Origin: an uncultured Lachnospiraceae bacterium
GTDB taxonomy: Bacteria > Bacillota > Clostridia > Lachnospirales > Lachnospiraceae
DNA length: 64,000 nt
Reading direction: 5' to 3'
Assembly (NCBI GenBank): GCA_947382415.1
Contig: CANCYO010000004.1
Location: 53,709-117,708, forward strand
Within the stretch, counting starts at the first letter, position 1. The number at the start of each line of letters is the position of its first letter. The notes below the pieces were generated by a model. The model was not told the origin of the DNA. It did no database searches and saw only the letters and a program-made list of their open reading frames with translations. Shown here piece after piece: positions 23,656 through 32,795 of this stretch. Both the position numbers and the translations under genes were made by a program.

Positions 23656-24585
23656 ATGAAATCTGTATATGTGATAAACGGTTTTCTCGAGAGCGGCAAG
23701 ACGGAGTTTATCTGTTTTACTCTGGCTCAGCCCTATTTTCAGATCAAGGGCAGGACGCTGCTCATCCTCTGCGAGGAGGGGGAGAACGAGTATGACGAGG
23801 CGCTGCTCCAAAAGAGCCGCACGGTGTTGGAGGTTATTGAGGATGAGACGGACTTTAACCCCGACCGGCTGACGGAACTTGAGAAAAAGCACAAACCGGA
23901 GCGCATTATCATAGAATATAATGGCATGTGGAATTATAAAAATGCGAAACTGCCCAAAAACTGGAAGATAGAACAGCAGATTACGACTATCGACGCATCC
24001 ACTTTTTCCATGTACTATACGAATATGCGCTCGCTTTTAGCGGAGCAGATCAGAAAGTCTGAGATGATCATTTTCAACCGCTGTGACGGTATTGAGGATC
24101 TGGGAAGCTACAGGCGCAATATCAAGGCGGTGAACCCTTCTGCGGATGTGATCTTCGAGGATTCCAACGGGGAGATTGACGAGATCTTCGAGGAGGATCT
24201 GCCTTACGATCTGCAGCAGGAGACCATAGTGCTGGACAATGCGGGCTATGGTATCTGGTATCTGGATTCCATGGACCATCCGGAGCGTTACTTTGGAAAG
24301 AAGCTGCAGTTTACGGCGATGGTATTGAAGCCGGAGGGGTTTCCCAGAGGATTTTTTGTGCCCGGGCGTATGGCCATGACCTGCTGTGCGGACGATATGG
24401 CGTTTCTGGGATATGCCTGCGAGTTTGCGGGGGCGGATACGCTGCGTCAGAAGGAGTGGGTAAAGGTTACCGCCACAGTCACAAAGGAGTATTGGGAAGG
24501 CTATCAGGGTGAGGGGCCCCTGCTTCATGCGGTGAGTGTGGAGAAGACGAAAGCACCGAAAGAGGAGATTATCAGCTTTGCATAA
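23656..24585 (+). CDS. CobW-like GTPase with DUF1980-like C-terminal domain
   Basis: The 309-aa protein has a P-loop GFLESGKT at residues 9-16 and NRCD in the NKxD position, but no CxCC motif, so it is a divergent COG0523 relative. Residues from about 200 to 290 (YFGKKLQFTAMVLKPEGFPRG, then FVPGRMAMTCCADDMAFLGY) resemble the DUF1980 domain of the YcgQ-like TIGR03943 proteins, which in Bacillus are zinc-regulated; the two Cys residues of MTCCAD are conserved there as I recall. A GTPase fused to that domain suggests the energy-driven half of a metal transfer system with the preceding His-rich CobW. I chose ATG 23656 over an upstream in-frame start for family conservation. Confidence 0.8.
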   Translation: MKSVYVINGFLESGKTEFICFTLAQPYFQIKGRTLLILCEEGENEYDEALLQKSRTVLEVIEDETDFNPDRLTELEKKHKPERIIIEYNGMWNYKNAKLPKNWKIEQQITTIDASTFSMYYTNMRSLLAEQIRKSEMIIFNRCDGIEDLGSYRRNIKAVNPSADVIFEDSNGEIDEIFEEDLPYDLQQETIVLDNAGYGIWYLDSMDHPERYFGKKLQFTAMVLKPEGFPRGFFVPGRMAMTCCADDMAFLGYACEFAGADTLRQKEWVKVTATVTKEYWEGYQGEGPLLHAVSVEKTKAPKEEIISFA

Positions 24586-25819
24586 AAGATCAAAGATTGC
24601 TGTTCGGATTATATTTTTTCTGCTGTTGGCTGTTTATACCGGAGTGATGCTGTATTTGTTTGTGATGCAGTGTTATGAGGTGCCGGATTTTCGCTCGGAT
24701 ATGCCGGATTATGTGAATACGGTGCGGGGCATTGCCGGGGATTATTCGTTTCCCTATCCGCTGTTTTTTACGCTGGCAAAGGGGATCGCGCTGTTTGCGG
24801 GAGCTCCTGTGGGAGTTGCGGTGGCCGCGGCCCTGCTCAATTCTCTGGGCGTCTGTGTGACGAAGTATTATATGGACAGACAGGTGCGGGAGAATCTGTC
24901 AACCGCCGGGTGGAGCGACGGGAAATGTATGGCTCTGGATCTGGCTGTGACGGGTATGGTGTTCGCGCTGTTTCTCCTTGGCAATCTGTATTCTCCGAAA
25001 AACACGGCTTTTTTTGGTTTTGATTATGCCTATCGCTGTATGGGAATCTACACGCCCAATCCAATCTGGAATGCCACCTATCTGGCCACCAGACCCTTTG
25101 CGGTGATCTGCTTTTTTGAGGCGGCAAAGCTTTTGCAGAGTTACAGAGAGCGGTTTTCCTGGAAGGGCTGCATTCCCTTTGCGGCGAGTCTGTTTCTGAC
25201 CACCATCACCAAGCCCAGCTATACGCTGGTGGTGGTCCCGCTGATGGGAATCTGTTTTCTGGCGGATCTGATAAGGACGCGGGGAAAGAGCTTTCGCAAC
25301 GCGTTTTATGTATGTCTGACCATGATTCCCACGGGGCTGGATCTGCTGTATCAGTTCTTCGGCGTGTTTACCGGCACCAATGTGAAGGGCGAGGAGACTG
25401 GTATCGGTTTTGCCTTTGCCAGGGTCTGGAGCAATTTTTCCAAGAACATTCCGCTTAGTATCGTCATGGGAATGGCGCTGCCCATAGGGGTGTTTGTGCT
25501 GAACCGGAGGGCGGTGAAGGAAAAATTTATCTATCGTTTCGCAATCTACAATTATATTATGGGCACAGTGATGTTTTTATGCCTCTATGAGAAGGGATTC
25601 CGCATGCTGCATGCCAATTTCTCCTGGGGCTATATGCACGGTATGTTTTTGATGTTCATGGCAGCGCTTGTGCTGGTGCTTTGCAATACCATAGAGTGGC
25701 GAAAGAGCCGGAAGGCGGTATTTCTGCCGGCGGAGTGGGCGGTTCTTGGCGTTCATCTCATCTGCGGCGTGAATTTTCTGTGGTACGCTCTGCAGGGGCA
25801 GGACCTGGCGGGCTTTTAG
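24578..25819 (+). CDS. polytopic membrane protein, GT-C-like fold suspected
   Basis: This 414-aa protein of about ten hydrophobic segments has an early charged loop (YEVPDFRSDMPDYVNTVRG) after the first helix that resembles the acidic extracellular loop of GT-C membrane glycosyltransferases. The start is a TTG at 24578 behind AAAGAGGAG, overlapping the previous stop by eight bases; a GTG at 24536 would begin inside the previous gene. I do not recognise a specific family. It sits between a metal GTPase and a ZIP transporter, but nothing in the sequence shows metal binding. A polyprenol-linked sugar transferase is the first alternative. Confidence 0.65.
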   Translation: MHKRSKIAVRIIFFLLLAVYTGVMLYLFVMQCYEVPDFRSDMPDYVNTVRGIAGDYSFPYPLFFTLAKGIALFAGAPVGVAVAAALLNSLGVCVTKYYMDRQVRENLSTAGWSDGKCMALDLAVTGMVFALFLLGNLYSPKNTAFFGFDYAYRCMGIYTPNPIWNATYLATRPFAVICFFEAAKLLQSYRERFSWKGCIPFAASLFLTTITKPSYTLVVVPLMGICFLADLIRTRGKSFRNAFYVCLTMIPTGLDLLYQFFGVFTGTNVKGEETGIGFAFARVWSNFSKNIPLSIVMGMALPIGVFVLNRRAVKEKFIYRFAIYNYIMGTVMFLCLYEKGFRMLHANFSWGYMHGMFLMFMAALVLVLCNTIEWRKSRKAVFLPAEWAVLGVHLICGVNFLWYALQGQDLAGF

Positions 25820-25889
25820 GAGGAGAAAAGAGGGATAAGATCGGAAAGTTTCCGAGTGGAAAAAGAGAATAGTTTGAAGGATCAGCATT

Positions 25890-26669
25890 ATGAATATAGT
25901 AATCGGGGTCTTGATTCCCTTTGTGGGAACCACGGCCGGGGCTGCCTGTGTGTTTTTTCTGAAGCATACCATCAGCTCCGGATTACAGAGGATATTCACG
26001 GGATTTGCGGCGGGAGTGATGGTGGCCGCGTCCGTGTGGTCTTTGCTGATACCCGCCATCGACCTGTGCCAGGATATGGGAAGGCTGGGCTTTGTGCCGG
26101 CTGTGGCGGGTTTTCTTGCAGGAATGTGTTTTCTGCTGCTCATAGACCGTTTTGTGCCGCATATCTATGCGGGCGGTGAAGAGACGGGAGGGACGAAAAG
26201 AAATGGTTTTGGCAGGAATGCCATGCTGATGTTTGCGGTGACGATCCACAATCTGCCGGAGGGAGCGGCCTGCGGGGCGATCTTTGCGGGCGTTTTAAAG
26301 GGAGACGGTGCTGTGACTATGGCGGGAGCCATCACGCTGGCCATCGGCATTGCCATTCAGAATTTTCCTGAGGGAGCGATCATCTCCATGCCTCTGCGCA
26401 GCGAGGGCAGCAGCCGGGCAAAATCCTTTCTGCTGGGGACACTGTCGGGGGCGGTAGAGCCTGTGGGGGCGGTGTTTGCCATTCTTCTGGCGAATATCGT
26501 AACGCCTATTCTGCCTTATATGCTTGCTTTTGCAGCCGGAGCCATGATCTATGTGGTGGTGGAGGAGCTGATCCCCGAGGCCGGGGAGGGAGAGGCTTCC
26601 GAAGTGGGAACCGTCGCCTTTGCGGTGGGATTTGCACTGATGATGATGCTGGATGTGGCGCTTAGTTAG
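25890..26669 (+). CDS. ZIP family metal transporter
   Basis: The 259-aa protein with eight predicted membrane segments has the ZIP metal-site motifs HNLPEGAACG in one helix and NFPEGAIISMPL in the next, with the His and Glu residues that coordinate Zn2+ or other divalent cations; the first site is canonical HNxPEG and the second lacks its His (N-F-P-E-G). An AAGGA site precedes the start. Located at the end of the CobW cluster, it would import (or, in some bacterial homologues, equilibrate) zinc for the metallochaperones upstream. Confidence 0.92.
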   Translation: MNIVIGVLIPFVGTTAGAACVFFLKHTISSGLQRIFTGFAAGVMVAASVWSLLIPAIDLCQDMGRLGFVPAVAGFLAGMCFLLLIDRFVPHIYAGGEETGGTKRNGFGRNAMLMFAVTIHNLPEGAACGAIFAGVLKGDGAVTMAGAITLAIGIAIQNFPEGAIISMPLRSEGSSRAKSFLLGTLSGAVEPVGAVFAILLANIVTPILPYMLAFAAGAMIYVVVEELIPEAGEGEASEVGTVAFAVGFALMMMLDVALS

Positions 26670-26778
26670 GATGCCGGACGGCAGGAGAAGACGAACGCAC
26701 GAGAAGGGCAGGGCGAACGAGACAGACGATTGAGAAAGACAGACGAAAAGGACAGACGCCCAATGAGGACAGGACGAT

Positions 26779-27543
26779 ATGGAAAATGAGAAGGAAATAC
26801 AACAGATGCGAAACAGGTTCCGGGAATTGGCCGACAAGTCCTTTTCCCAGAACATGTTTACTTTTACGGGATTTCTGGGACTTTTTGAGCAGGATGTATT
26901 CTGGAGGTTTGAGCGGGAGTTTTCCCATGCGGGATATGTGCTTTTCGGAGGCGCAGAGGGTGCGGAGCGGAAGTTGGTGCGTTTCGGCGACGTGGGGGAG
27001 TTTGGTTATGAGATTGCGTTTCCCATCGTGTGCCTGCATGTCAGGCCTCATGCGGCCAAATTTGCGGACGAGCTTTCCCACAGGGATTTTCTGGGCGCGT
27101 TAATGAATCTGGGCGTGGAGCGGAGTACCATCGGGGATATCCGGGTGGGAGACAAGGAGGCTTATCTGTTTTGTCTGGAGTCCGTGGCGGAGTTTTTGTG
27201 TGAAGAACTCACTCAGGTGAAGCATACACATGTGAAGTGTGAGCGTGTGGAGGAAGCGGCAAAGGTTCCGGAGGAGGAGCCGGAGCTTCTGACAGTGCAG
27301 GCGGCTTCCATGCGGGTGGACGCGGTGATCGCAAAAGTGTACCATAAGTCCAGGGAGGCCTGTCTGGAGCTTTTCCGGGCCCAGAAGGTATATGTGGACG
27401 GGCGGCTCTGCGAGAACAATTCCCGTCTGCTTAAGGCAGGAGAGACGGTGAATGCCAGAGGCTATGGGAAATTCAGCATTGTGGGAGAGCCTCATAATAC
27501 GAAGAAGGGAAAACTTGCGGTGGAGGTGGCGGTATACAGATGA
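26779..27543 (+). CDS. ylmH: S4-domain RNA-binding protein YlmH/RqcP2
   Basis: The 254-aa protein matches the YlmH layout: an N-terminal domain with HRDFLGALMNLGVERSTIGDI, then a C-terminal S4 domain (residues about 180-245, with MRVDAVIAKVYHKSREAC and GETVNARGYGKFSI). YlmH is a ribosome-associated factor, shown to act in ribosome quality control (RqcP2) by binding the P-site tRNA region. The family is usually in the division/cell wall cluster; here it sits after the metal cluster. A 110-base purine-rich stretch precedes it. Its stop overlaps the start of the next gene by four bases. Confidence 0.93.
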   Translation: MENEKEIQQMRNRFRELADKSFSQNMFTFTGFLGLFEQDVFWRFEREFSHAGYVLFGGAEGAERKLVRFGDVGEFGYEIAFPIVCLHVRPHAAKFADELSHRDFLGALMNLGVERSTIGDIRVGDKEAYLFCLESVAEFLCEELTQVKHTHVKCERVEEAAKVPEEEPELLTVQAASMRVDAVIAKVYHKSREACLELFRAQKVYVDGRLCENNSRLLKAGETVNARGYGKFSIVGEPHNTKKGKLAVEVAVYR

Positions 27544-28439
27544 CGCAGATGATACAATGGCTCTTTTTCTTTTATCTATATTGCTTTTTTGGCTGGTGTT
27601 TTGAGTCGGGATATGTGTTTCTGAAGACCAGGCATCCGGTGAACCGGGGCTTTTTGCGGGGGCCGTTTCTGCCGCTGTACGGCAGCGGTGCGATCATGAT
27701 GCTGTTGGTGTCGCGGCCGTTTCAGGAGATGGACTTTCCGCAGAATCTGATTCTCACCTATGTTGCGGGCTGTCTGGGGGCTACAGTGCTGGAGTATGTG
27801 ACGGGAGTGACCATGGAGGCATTGTTCAAGATCCGTTACTGGGACTATTCGCACAATAAGTTTAATTTTCAGGGGCATATCTGTCTGGGTACCTCTCTGG
27901 CGTGGGGATTTTTGACCATTTTTATGACGGAGGTAATACACCGGCCCATCGCGCAGGCTGTCGCTGCCATTCCAAACGGTGTTTTGACGGTGATTACGCT
28001 GGTGCTGACTGCTGCCCTTGGGGCGGATTTTGCGCTCTCTTTCAAGGCGGCTTTGGATCTGCGGAATGTTTTGGTCAGGCTGGAGAGGGCGCGGGAGGAG
28101 ATGGCCCGTATGCAGAAGCGCGTGGACGTTATTGTAGCGCTGCTCAACGACGATTTTTCCAGAAAAAAAGAAGAGCTGCAGGCAGGCTTTGCGGAGCGCA
28201 GAGAGGAATTGCAGACGGAGCTTGCGGAGCTTAGACAGCGGTACAGCGCACACCTTGCGGACCGGGAGCGCCTGTCCGGGCTGTGGGATTTTTTCCAGCG
28301 GGATATGATCCGCTCCAATCCCACTATGGTTTCCGGGCGGTTTGGCGAATCGCTGCGGGAGCTGCAGAAGAAGCTGGAACAGGAACTTGAACAGGAGCTC
28401 GCGCAGAAGCGGCAAAATCGAAAGCGGAAGAAGAAATAA
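27540..28439 (+). CDS. CmpB-like (PF06541) membrane protein with coiled-coil tail
   Basis: This 299-aa protein has about five membrane segments in residues 1-165, carrying the signature FFGWCFESGYVF, NRGFLRGPFLPLYGSGA, and RYWDYSHNKFNFQGHIC of the 'putative ABC transporter permease' family PF06541. The C-terminal 130 residues are a long charged coiled coil (for example EELQAGFAERREELQTELAE). I infer a membrane scaffold, because no ABC ATPase partner lies nearby. The ATG overlaps the ylmH stop by four bases. A short paralogue lacking the tail is at 41877-42347. Confidence 0.85.
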   Translation: MTQMIQWLFFFYLYCFFGWCFESGYVFLKTRHPVNRGFLRGPFLPLYGSGAIMMLLVSRPFQEMDFPQNLILTYVAGCLGATVLEYVTGVTMEALFKIRYWDYSHNKFNFQGHICLGTSLAWGFLTIFMTEVIHRPIAQAVAAIPNGVLTVITLVLTAALGADFALSFKAALDLRNVLVRLERAREEMARMQKRVDVIVALLNDDFSRKKEELQAGFAERREELQTELAELRQRYSAHLADRERLSGLWDFFQRDMIRSNPTMVSGRFGESLRELQKKLEQELEQELAQKRQNRKRKKK

Positions 28440-28459
28440 TGTTTTTCAGGGAGGTTCAG

Positions 28460-30517
28460 ATGCAGACTTTAAGAGAGATGATCAGCAGATATATCTATCG
28501 GATCGCGGGAATTCTGGTTTTGGCAATGCTCGCCATGATCCTGATATTTCAGTTGATGAACGAACAGAAGCGGGCTTATGAGGATGCAAACCGGACTTTT
28601 TCCCAGATGAAACAGGTATTGGCGGAAAACGAAGCGGAGCTGATCGAGATACGGGAGGAGTACAAACAGAGCTGTCTCCACGCGGCGGAGGCGGCGGCCC
28701 ACATCCTGGAGGGAGATCCGGCGGCCCTTTCTTCTACAGACAGACTCAAAGAGATTGCCGAAGAGGTGGAGGTAGATGAGATTCATCTTTTTGACGGGAA
28801 CGGGAAAATATTCACGGGAACGGAGCCGAAATATTATGGTTATACGGTGGATTCCGGCGAGCAGATCGGCTTCTTTGCGCCGATGCTTGGGGATAAATCC
28901 CTGAAGCTGGTGCAGGACATCACGGAAAATACGGCGGAGGGGAAGCTGATGCAGTATTCGGCTGTCTGGAGCCGCAGCGGGGAGTTTATTGTGCAGGTGG
29001 GAATGAATCCTGTGAATGTGATCAAGGTGACGGAGAAGAATCAACTGTCTTATATTTTTTCTCTGTTTCGGGTAAATCCGGCGGCCAGTTATTATGCTAT
29101 CGATGGGGAGAGCGGGATGATTGTGGGCTCTACCAGTCTGGAGGCAGTGGGCCATGAATGCGGGGACAGGGGATTTGACTTTGAGGAACTCAAGGCCGCA
29201 CAAAAGGGCTTTTATAAGAAAATAGACGGACAGTATTCTTTTTGCGTTTTTCGGAAAATTGATTCCAATTATATCGGGCGGGTCATTTCTGTCAATTATC
29301 TCTATCAGAGTGTGCCGGTAACGGTGTTGTCGGTTTTGATCTGTCTGCTCCTTGTGGCTTTTATTCTGGTAACGGCAGTTACGAGATATATGAATAAATA
29401 TGTTGTGAATAAGATACGGGATGTGATTCAGAAGCTGGAACTGATCGCTGAGGGCAGTCTGGAGGAGAGAGTGGATGTTCAGAGCAGTCTGGAATTTCAG
29501 GAGCTGGGCAGTTATATCAACCGGATGGTGCAGAGTCTGTTGAATACCGATAATCTGGAGCAGCAGGTCAATGAGACGCTGCGTGTGGCTCTGCAGGCAG
29601 CCAATCCGGAAAAGTCTCTGGAGATCGTGCTGGAATGTCTGGGAAAGTCACTGGAGGGGGAACGGTCTTATATCTTTGAGAAAAATTCTCAGGGCGGCGA
29701 TGACAATACTTATGAATGGGTTGCGGAGGGAGTGCAGCCGGAGCAGGATAATCTGCAGAATGTTCCGCCGGAGGTCTGCAGGGGTTGGTATCATATGTTC
29801 TGTGAAAATAAGTGTGTAGTGCTTGAGAATATTGAGGAGCTGAGCGAAAAGGAACCTTTGCAGTATGAGATACTGAAACGGCAGAATATTGTGTCCATTG
29901 TCGTGGTGCCCCTGTACGACGACGGCAGGGCCATCGGATTTTACGGGGTGGATAACCCGCCCGTGAAGACCATGAATTATACTTTGAATATGCTCCGCAT
30001 TATGGGGTATTTTATCGAATCCCTGTTAAAGGTAAGAAATCTTGTGAGAAATCTGGAGCAGATGTCTTATTCTGACCACCTGACACAGATCGGCAACCGG
30101 CGCGCAATGTGGGAGTATGTGGACGGCATGGAGCAGGATGGCAGCATTGGAATCGTTTACTGCGATATCACGGGTCTGAAAAGGGTGAATGATGAAAAGG
30201 GACATGAAGCCGGAGACAGGCTGATTCTCTCTGCCTGTGAATGTCTGAAAAGAGCGTTTGCGGATTATAAACTGTTTCGCATAGGCGGCGATGAGCTGTT
30301 GGCGGTGTGCCGTGGAATCGGTGAACCGGAATTGTGGAAAAGGGTGGAGAGTCTGAAAGAGACAATGAGAGAGAACGCTGTTGTCATGGCGGTGGGCGCC
30401 GCCTGGAGTGAGGACGGCGCCCAGGGGGTAAATCGTATTATGGCCGAGGCGGAAGCTTTGATGTATGCGGATAAAGCGGCATATTACGAGGCGTCCGGGA
30501 TAGAGAGAAGGCGGTAG
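28460..30517 (+). CDS. membrane diguanylate cyclase (sensor-HAMP-GAF-GGDEF)
   Basis: This 685-aa protein has an N-terminal membrane helix (about 10-30), an extracellular Cache-like sensor (about 40-285), a second membrane helix (287-311), a HAMP segment (to about 365), a GAF domain (about 375-530) and a C-terminal GGDEF domain whose active motif is GGDEL at 609-613. GGDEL is a functional variant, so it should synthesise c-di-GMP; no I-site RxxD precedes it, so product inhibition may be absent. ATG 28460 is chosen for its AGGGAGG site; the earlier ATG 28439 overlaps the previous gene. The signal sensed is unknown. Confidence 0.9.
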   Translation: MQTLREMISRYIYRIAGILVLAMLAMILIFQLMNEQKRAYEDANRTFSQMKQVLAENEAELIEIREEYKQSCLHAAEAAAHILEGDPAALSSTDRLKEIAEEVEVDEIHLFDGNGKIFTGTEPKYYGYTVDSGEQIGFFAPMLGDKSLKLVQDITENTAEGKLMQYSAVWSRSGEFIVQVGMNPVNVIKVTEKNQLSYIFSLFRVNPAASYYAIDGESGMIVGSTSLEAVGHECGDRGFDFEELKAAQKGFYKKIDGQYSFCVFRKIDSNYIGRVISVNYLYQSVPVTVLSVLICLLLVAFILVTAVTRYMNKYVVNKIRDVIQKLELIAEGSLEERVDVQSSLEFQELGSYINRMVQSLLNTDNLEQQVNETLRVALQAANPEKSLEIVLECLGKSLEGERSYIFEKNSQGGDDNTYEWVAEGVQPEQDNLQNVPPEVCRGWYHMFCENKCVVLENIEELSEKEPLQYEILKRQNIVSIVVVPLYDDGRAIGFYGVDNPPVKTMNYTLNMLRIMGYFIESLLKVRNLVRNLEQMSYSDHLTQIGNRRAMWEYVDGMEQDGSIGIVYCDITGLKRVNDEKGHEAGDRLILSACECLKRAFADYKLFRIGGDELLAVCRGIGEPELWKRVESLKETMRENAVVMAVGAAWSEDGAQGVNRIMAEAEALMYADKAAYYEASGIERRR

Positions 30518-30526
30518 GGAGCGCTG

Positions 30527-31393
30527 TCATCCGAAGGGGTTTTCCGAGCCCCGGGTTTTGTGAAACAGCCCTGTGAGAAGCAGGACGAACACGGAGACCG
30601 CACATAATATCAGGGTATTGCATACCAGCTCCAGAATAAGCGCATCGGGGCTGCTCATCCTGTACAGCATGGAGTGATAGGTCAGATTCAGGAAAATACA
30701 AAGGATGCTGACGGCGGGCAGAAGGCTGCGGTATATTCTATTCCGGGTACTCCGATGCAAATAGAGAGCCAGAACAATCAGAGAGAGTATGGTCACAGCC
30801 CAGAACAACGCAGCCAGTATGGGGCCGGTTTCGGAGAGCGGGACGCCCAGAGGCGTGGAGTCCGGGGTCAGGTAGAGTGAAAGCATCACATAAAACATCA
30901 TGCCCATGCTGAACAGGAGCATCAGACTCTGGGGGATCAGCAACGCGCGTCCGAAGCCTGTGTCGGGCTGCCCGGATTTGCCGTGAAAGACAAAGTCAGT
31001 GGCAAATATCGTAAGCGGCATCAACAGGGCACAGCTTTCAAAATAATATTGGTTTACGTGTACCGTGAGCAGCAGCGTAAAGATGCCGATGCCAAGGACT
31101 GCCAGAAATAAAAGATAACCGGTGAGCATCTGTCCGGAAAACCAGGCGTTCAATTTTTTGAAGGCGTTGATCTCCTGATCCCGGACCGCATCTGTGGACG
31201 GACCGGCATGTTTTAAAAGTGCACAGGTGTTTTGACAGTCTGTGCATTGTTCCAGATGGGCTTCCACAAAGTTGCGCGTGTCCTCTGAACACAGGTCTTC
31301 CAGATAGAGCGGCAGCAGGTCTTTGACAATATTGCAGCGATCGTAATTGCCGGTATTGTCATGGTTGGCGGCGTTATCATTTTGTTTTGTCAT
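30527..31393 (-). CDS. anti-sigma factor with zinc-binding (ZAS-like) N-terminus
   Basis: The 288-aa protein starts with a zinc-binding anti-sigma (zf-HC2-like) region: DRCNIVKDLLPLYLEDL and HLEQCTDCQ (H-x3-C-x2-C) near residues 18-55. About six membrane helices follow. It lies 29 bases after the ECF sigma gene on the same strand, the usual sigma/anti-sigma order. It would hold the sigma factor at the membrane until an envelope or chemical signal. ATG 31393 is four bases after GGAGG; a further start at 31417 would begin upstream of the ribosome binding site. The ZAS His before Cys-Cys is conserved, suggesting zinc binding. Confidence 0.85.
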   Translation of the reverse strand: MTKQNDNAANHDNTGNYDRCNIVKDLLPLYLEDLCSEDTRNFVEAHLEQCTDCQNTCALLKHAGPSTDAVRDQEINAFKKLNAWFSGQMLTGYLLFLAVLGIGIFTLLLTVHVNQYYFESCALLMPLTIFATDFVFHGKSGQPDTGFGRALLIPQSLMLLFSMGMMFYVMLSLYLTPDSTPLGVPLSETGPILAALFWAVTILSLIVLALYLHRSTRNRIYRSLLPAVSILCIFLNLTYHSMLYRMSSPDALILELVCNTLILCAVSVFVLLLTGLFHKTRGSENPFG

Positions 31394-31422
31394 ATGGCCT
31401 CCGTTCCGAGGCGTCAAGCCTC

Positions 31423-31908
31423 TTAGTTAATCGTGTTTTTTAATAGAATTTCTTTTCCGCGGTAGAAAGTGACTCTTGCCCAGTTCTCGCTTTTTCCGAG
31501 CATTTGTCCGATCTCCCGGTAGGACAGGCCGCTAATGGCCCGCAGATAGATGACTTCGCGCATGGCGGGCGGCAGGGAGTTCATCTCTTCCAGCACTTTA
31601 GCCAGTTCGATCTTGGCTATGGCTTCGCCCGCGGCGTCCCTGTGGACAGCAGTTTCGCTGCCCGGCGGCGGATCGTCCCATGATGTGGGGATCTCGCGCT
31701 TTTGTTTTTCCCAGGCCTGATAGAGCAGATGTTTCCCAATCTGACAGAGCCAGGTGGAGAGCTTGCAGGAACCGTCAAAGCTGTCAATTGCCAGAAAGGC
31801 GCGCAGGAAGGTTTCCTGGGTCAGATCCTCGGCCAGTTCTTTGTCTTTGCTCAGCGCATAGAGATAACGGTATACAATTTTGGCATTTTGTCTGTAAATC
31901 TCTTCCAT
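31423..31908 (-). CDS. ECF-type sigma factor
   Basis: The 161-aa sigma-70 family protein has region 2 (LAEDLTQETFLRAFLAIDSF) and region 4 (LPPAMREVIYLRAISGLSYREIGQMLGKSENWARVTFYRGKE), with no region 3, which is diagnostic of ECF factors. The start is ATG 31908 behind AAAGGAGA; the frame extends upstream to 31977 with basic residues that lack an RBS. It is followed at once by a membrane anti-sigma factor, implying a stress-responsive regulon. Its own target promoter is not identifiable here. Confidence 0.92.
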   Translation of the reverse strand: MEEIYRQNAKIVYRYLYALSKDKELAEDLTQETFLRAFLAIDSFDGSCKLSTWLCQIGKHLLYQAWEKQKREIPTSWDDPPPGSETAVHRDAAGEAIAKIELAKVLEEMNSLPPAMREVIYLRAISGLSYREIGQMLGKSENWARVTFYRGKEILLKNTIN

Positions 31909-32061
31909 TCGGCATCTCCTTTTATGTCTGTATATCCGTTTGGAAACCATTTTGTTACAAAATATTTTTCCCTGCAAGCATCTTAATGAAATCTTAAAGG
32001 ATTCCCGTATTTTTTGTTAATATGGCATCTGTTACAATAAAAGCACAATGAGGAGGCGGCT

Positions 32062-32781
32062 ATGTACAATATACTGATCTGTGATGATGAACGGGATATC
32101 GTAAACGCGCTGAAAATTTATCTCCATGATGAGAATTACAGACTGTTTGAGGCTTTTGACGGCGAGGAGGCCCTGCGGGTCATAGAGGCGCAGGAGATTC
32201 ATCTGGTGCTCTTGGATATTATGATGCCCAAGCTGGACGGCATTTCCGCCATGGTGAAAATCCGTGAGCACTGTAATGTGCCCGTCATTCTGCTCACGGC
32301 CAAGAGCCAGGATTCCGACAAGGTGCTGGGACTCACCGTGGGGGCGGACGATTATATCACCAAGCCTTTTAATCCCGTGGAGGTGGCGGCCAGAGTCAAG
32401 TCTCAGCTTCGCCGTTACATGCAGCTTGGGGGCGGCAACATTCGCCCTGAGGTGATGCGGGTGGGCGGTATTGAGATGGATGATCTGGAGAAGAAGGTGA
32501 CGCTTGACGGAGAGCCGGTGTCTCTGACTCCCACTGAGTATGATATCCTGAAGCTGCTCATGCAGAGTCCCGGGCAGGTGTTTTCTCCCGGAGAGATCTA
32601 TCAGCGTATCTGGAAAGATCTCCCCTACGGCAGTGAGAACACGGTGGCGGTTCATATCAGGCATCTGAGGGAGAAGCTGGAGATTAATCCCGCGGAGCCC
32701 AGGTATATCAAAGTGGTCTGGGGACAGGGTTATAAATGTGAGAAGGAGAGAAATGAAACTTCTCTGAGGCGGCACACTTGA
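32062..32781 (+). CDS. OmpR/PhoB-family response regulator
   Basis: The 239-aa protein has a receiver domain with phospho-acceptor Asp52 (in LLDIMMPKLDG), conserved Thr80 and Lys102 (in TKPFNP), and a winged-helix DNA-binding domain (residues about 135-230, with LTPTEYDILKLLMQSPGQVFS). AGGAGGCGG precedes the ATG. Its stop is 14 bases upstream of the cognate histidine kinase. It diverges from the ECF sigma gene. The VanR-like N-terminus MYNILICDDERDIV is common in Lachnospiraceae. Confidence 0.95.
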   Translation: MYNILICDDERDIVNALKIYLHDENYRLFEAFDGEEALRVIEAQEIHLVLLDIMMPKLDGISAMVKIREHCNVPVILLTAKSQDSDKVLGLTVGADDYITKPFNPVEVAARVKSQLRRYMQLGGGNIRPEVMRVGGIEMDDLEKKVTLDGEPVSLTPTEYDILKLLMQSPGQVFSPGEIYQRIWKDLPYGSENTVAVHIRHLREKLEINPAEPRYIKVVWGQGYKCEKERNETSLRRHT

Positions 32782-32795
32782 CGGAGGATCGGACA

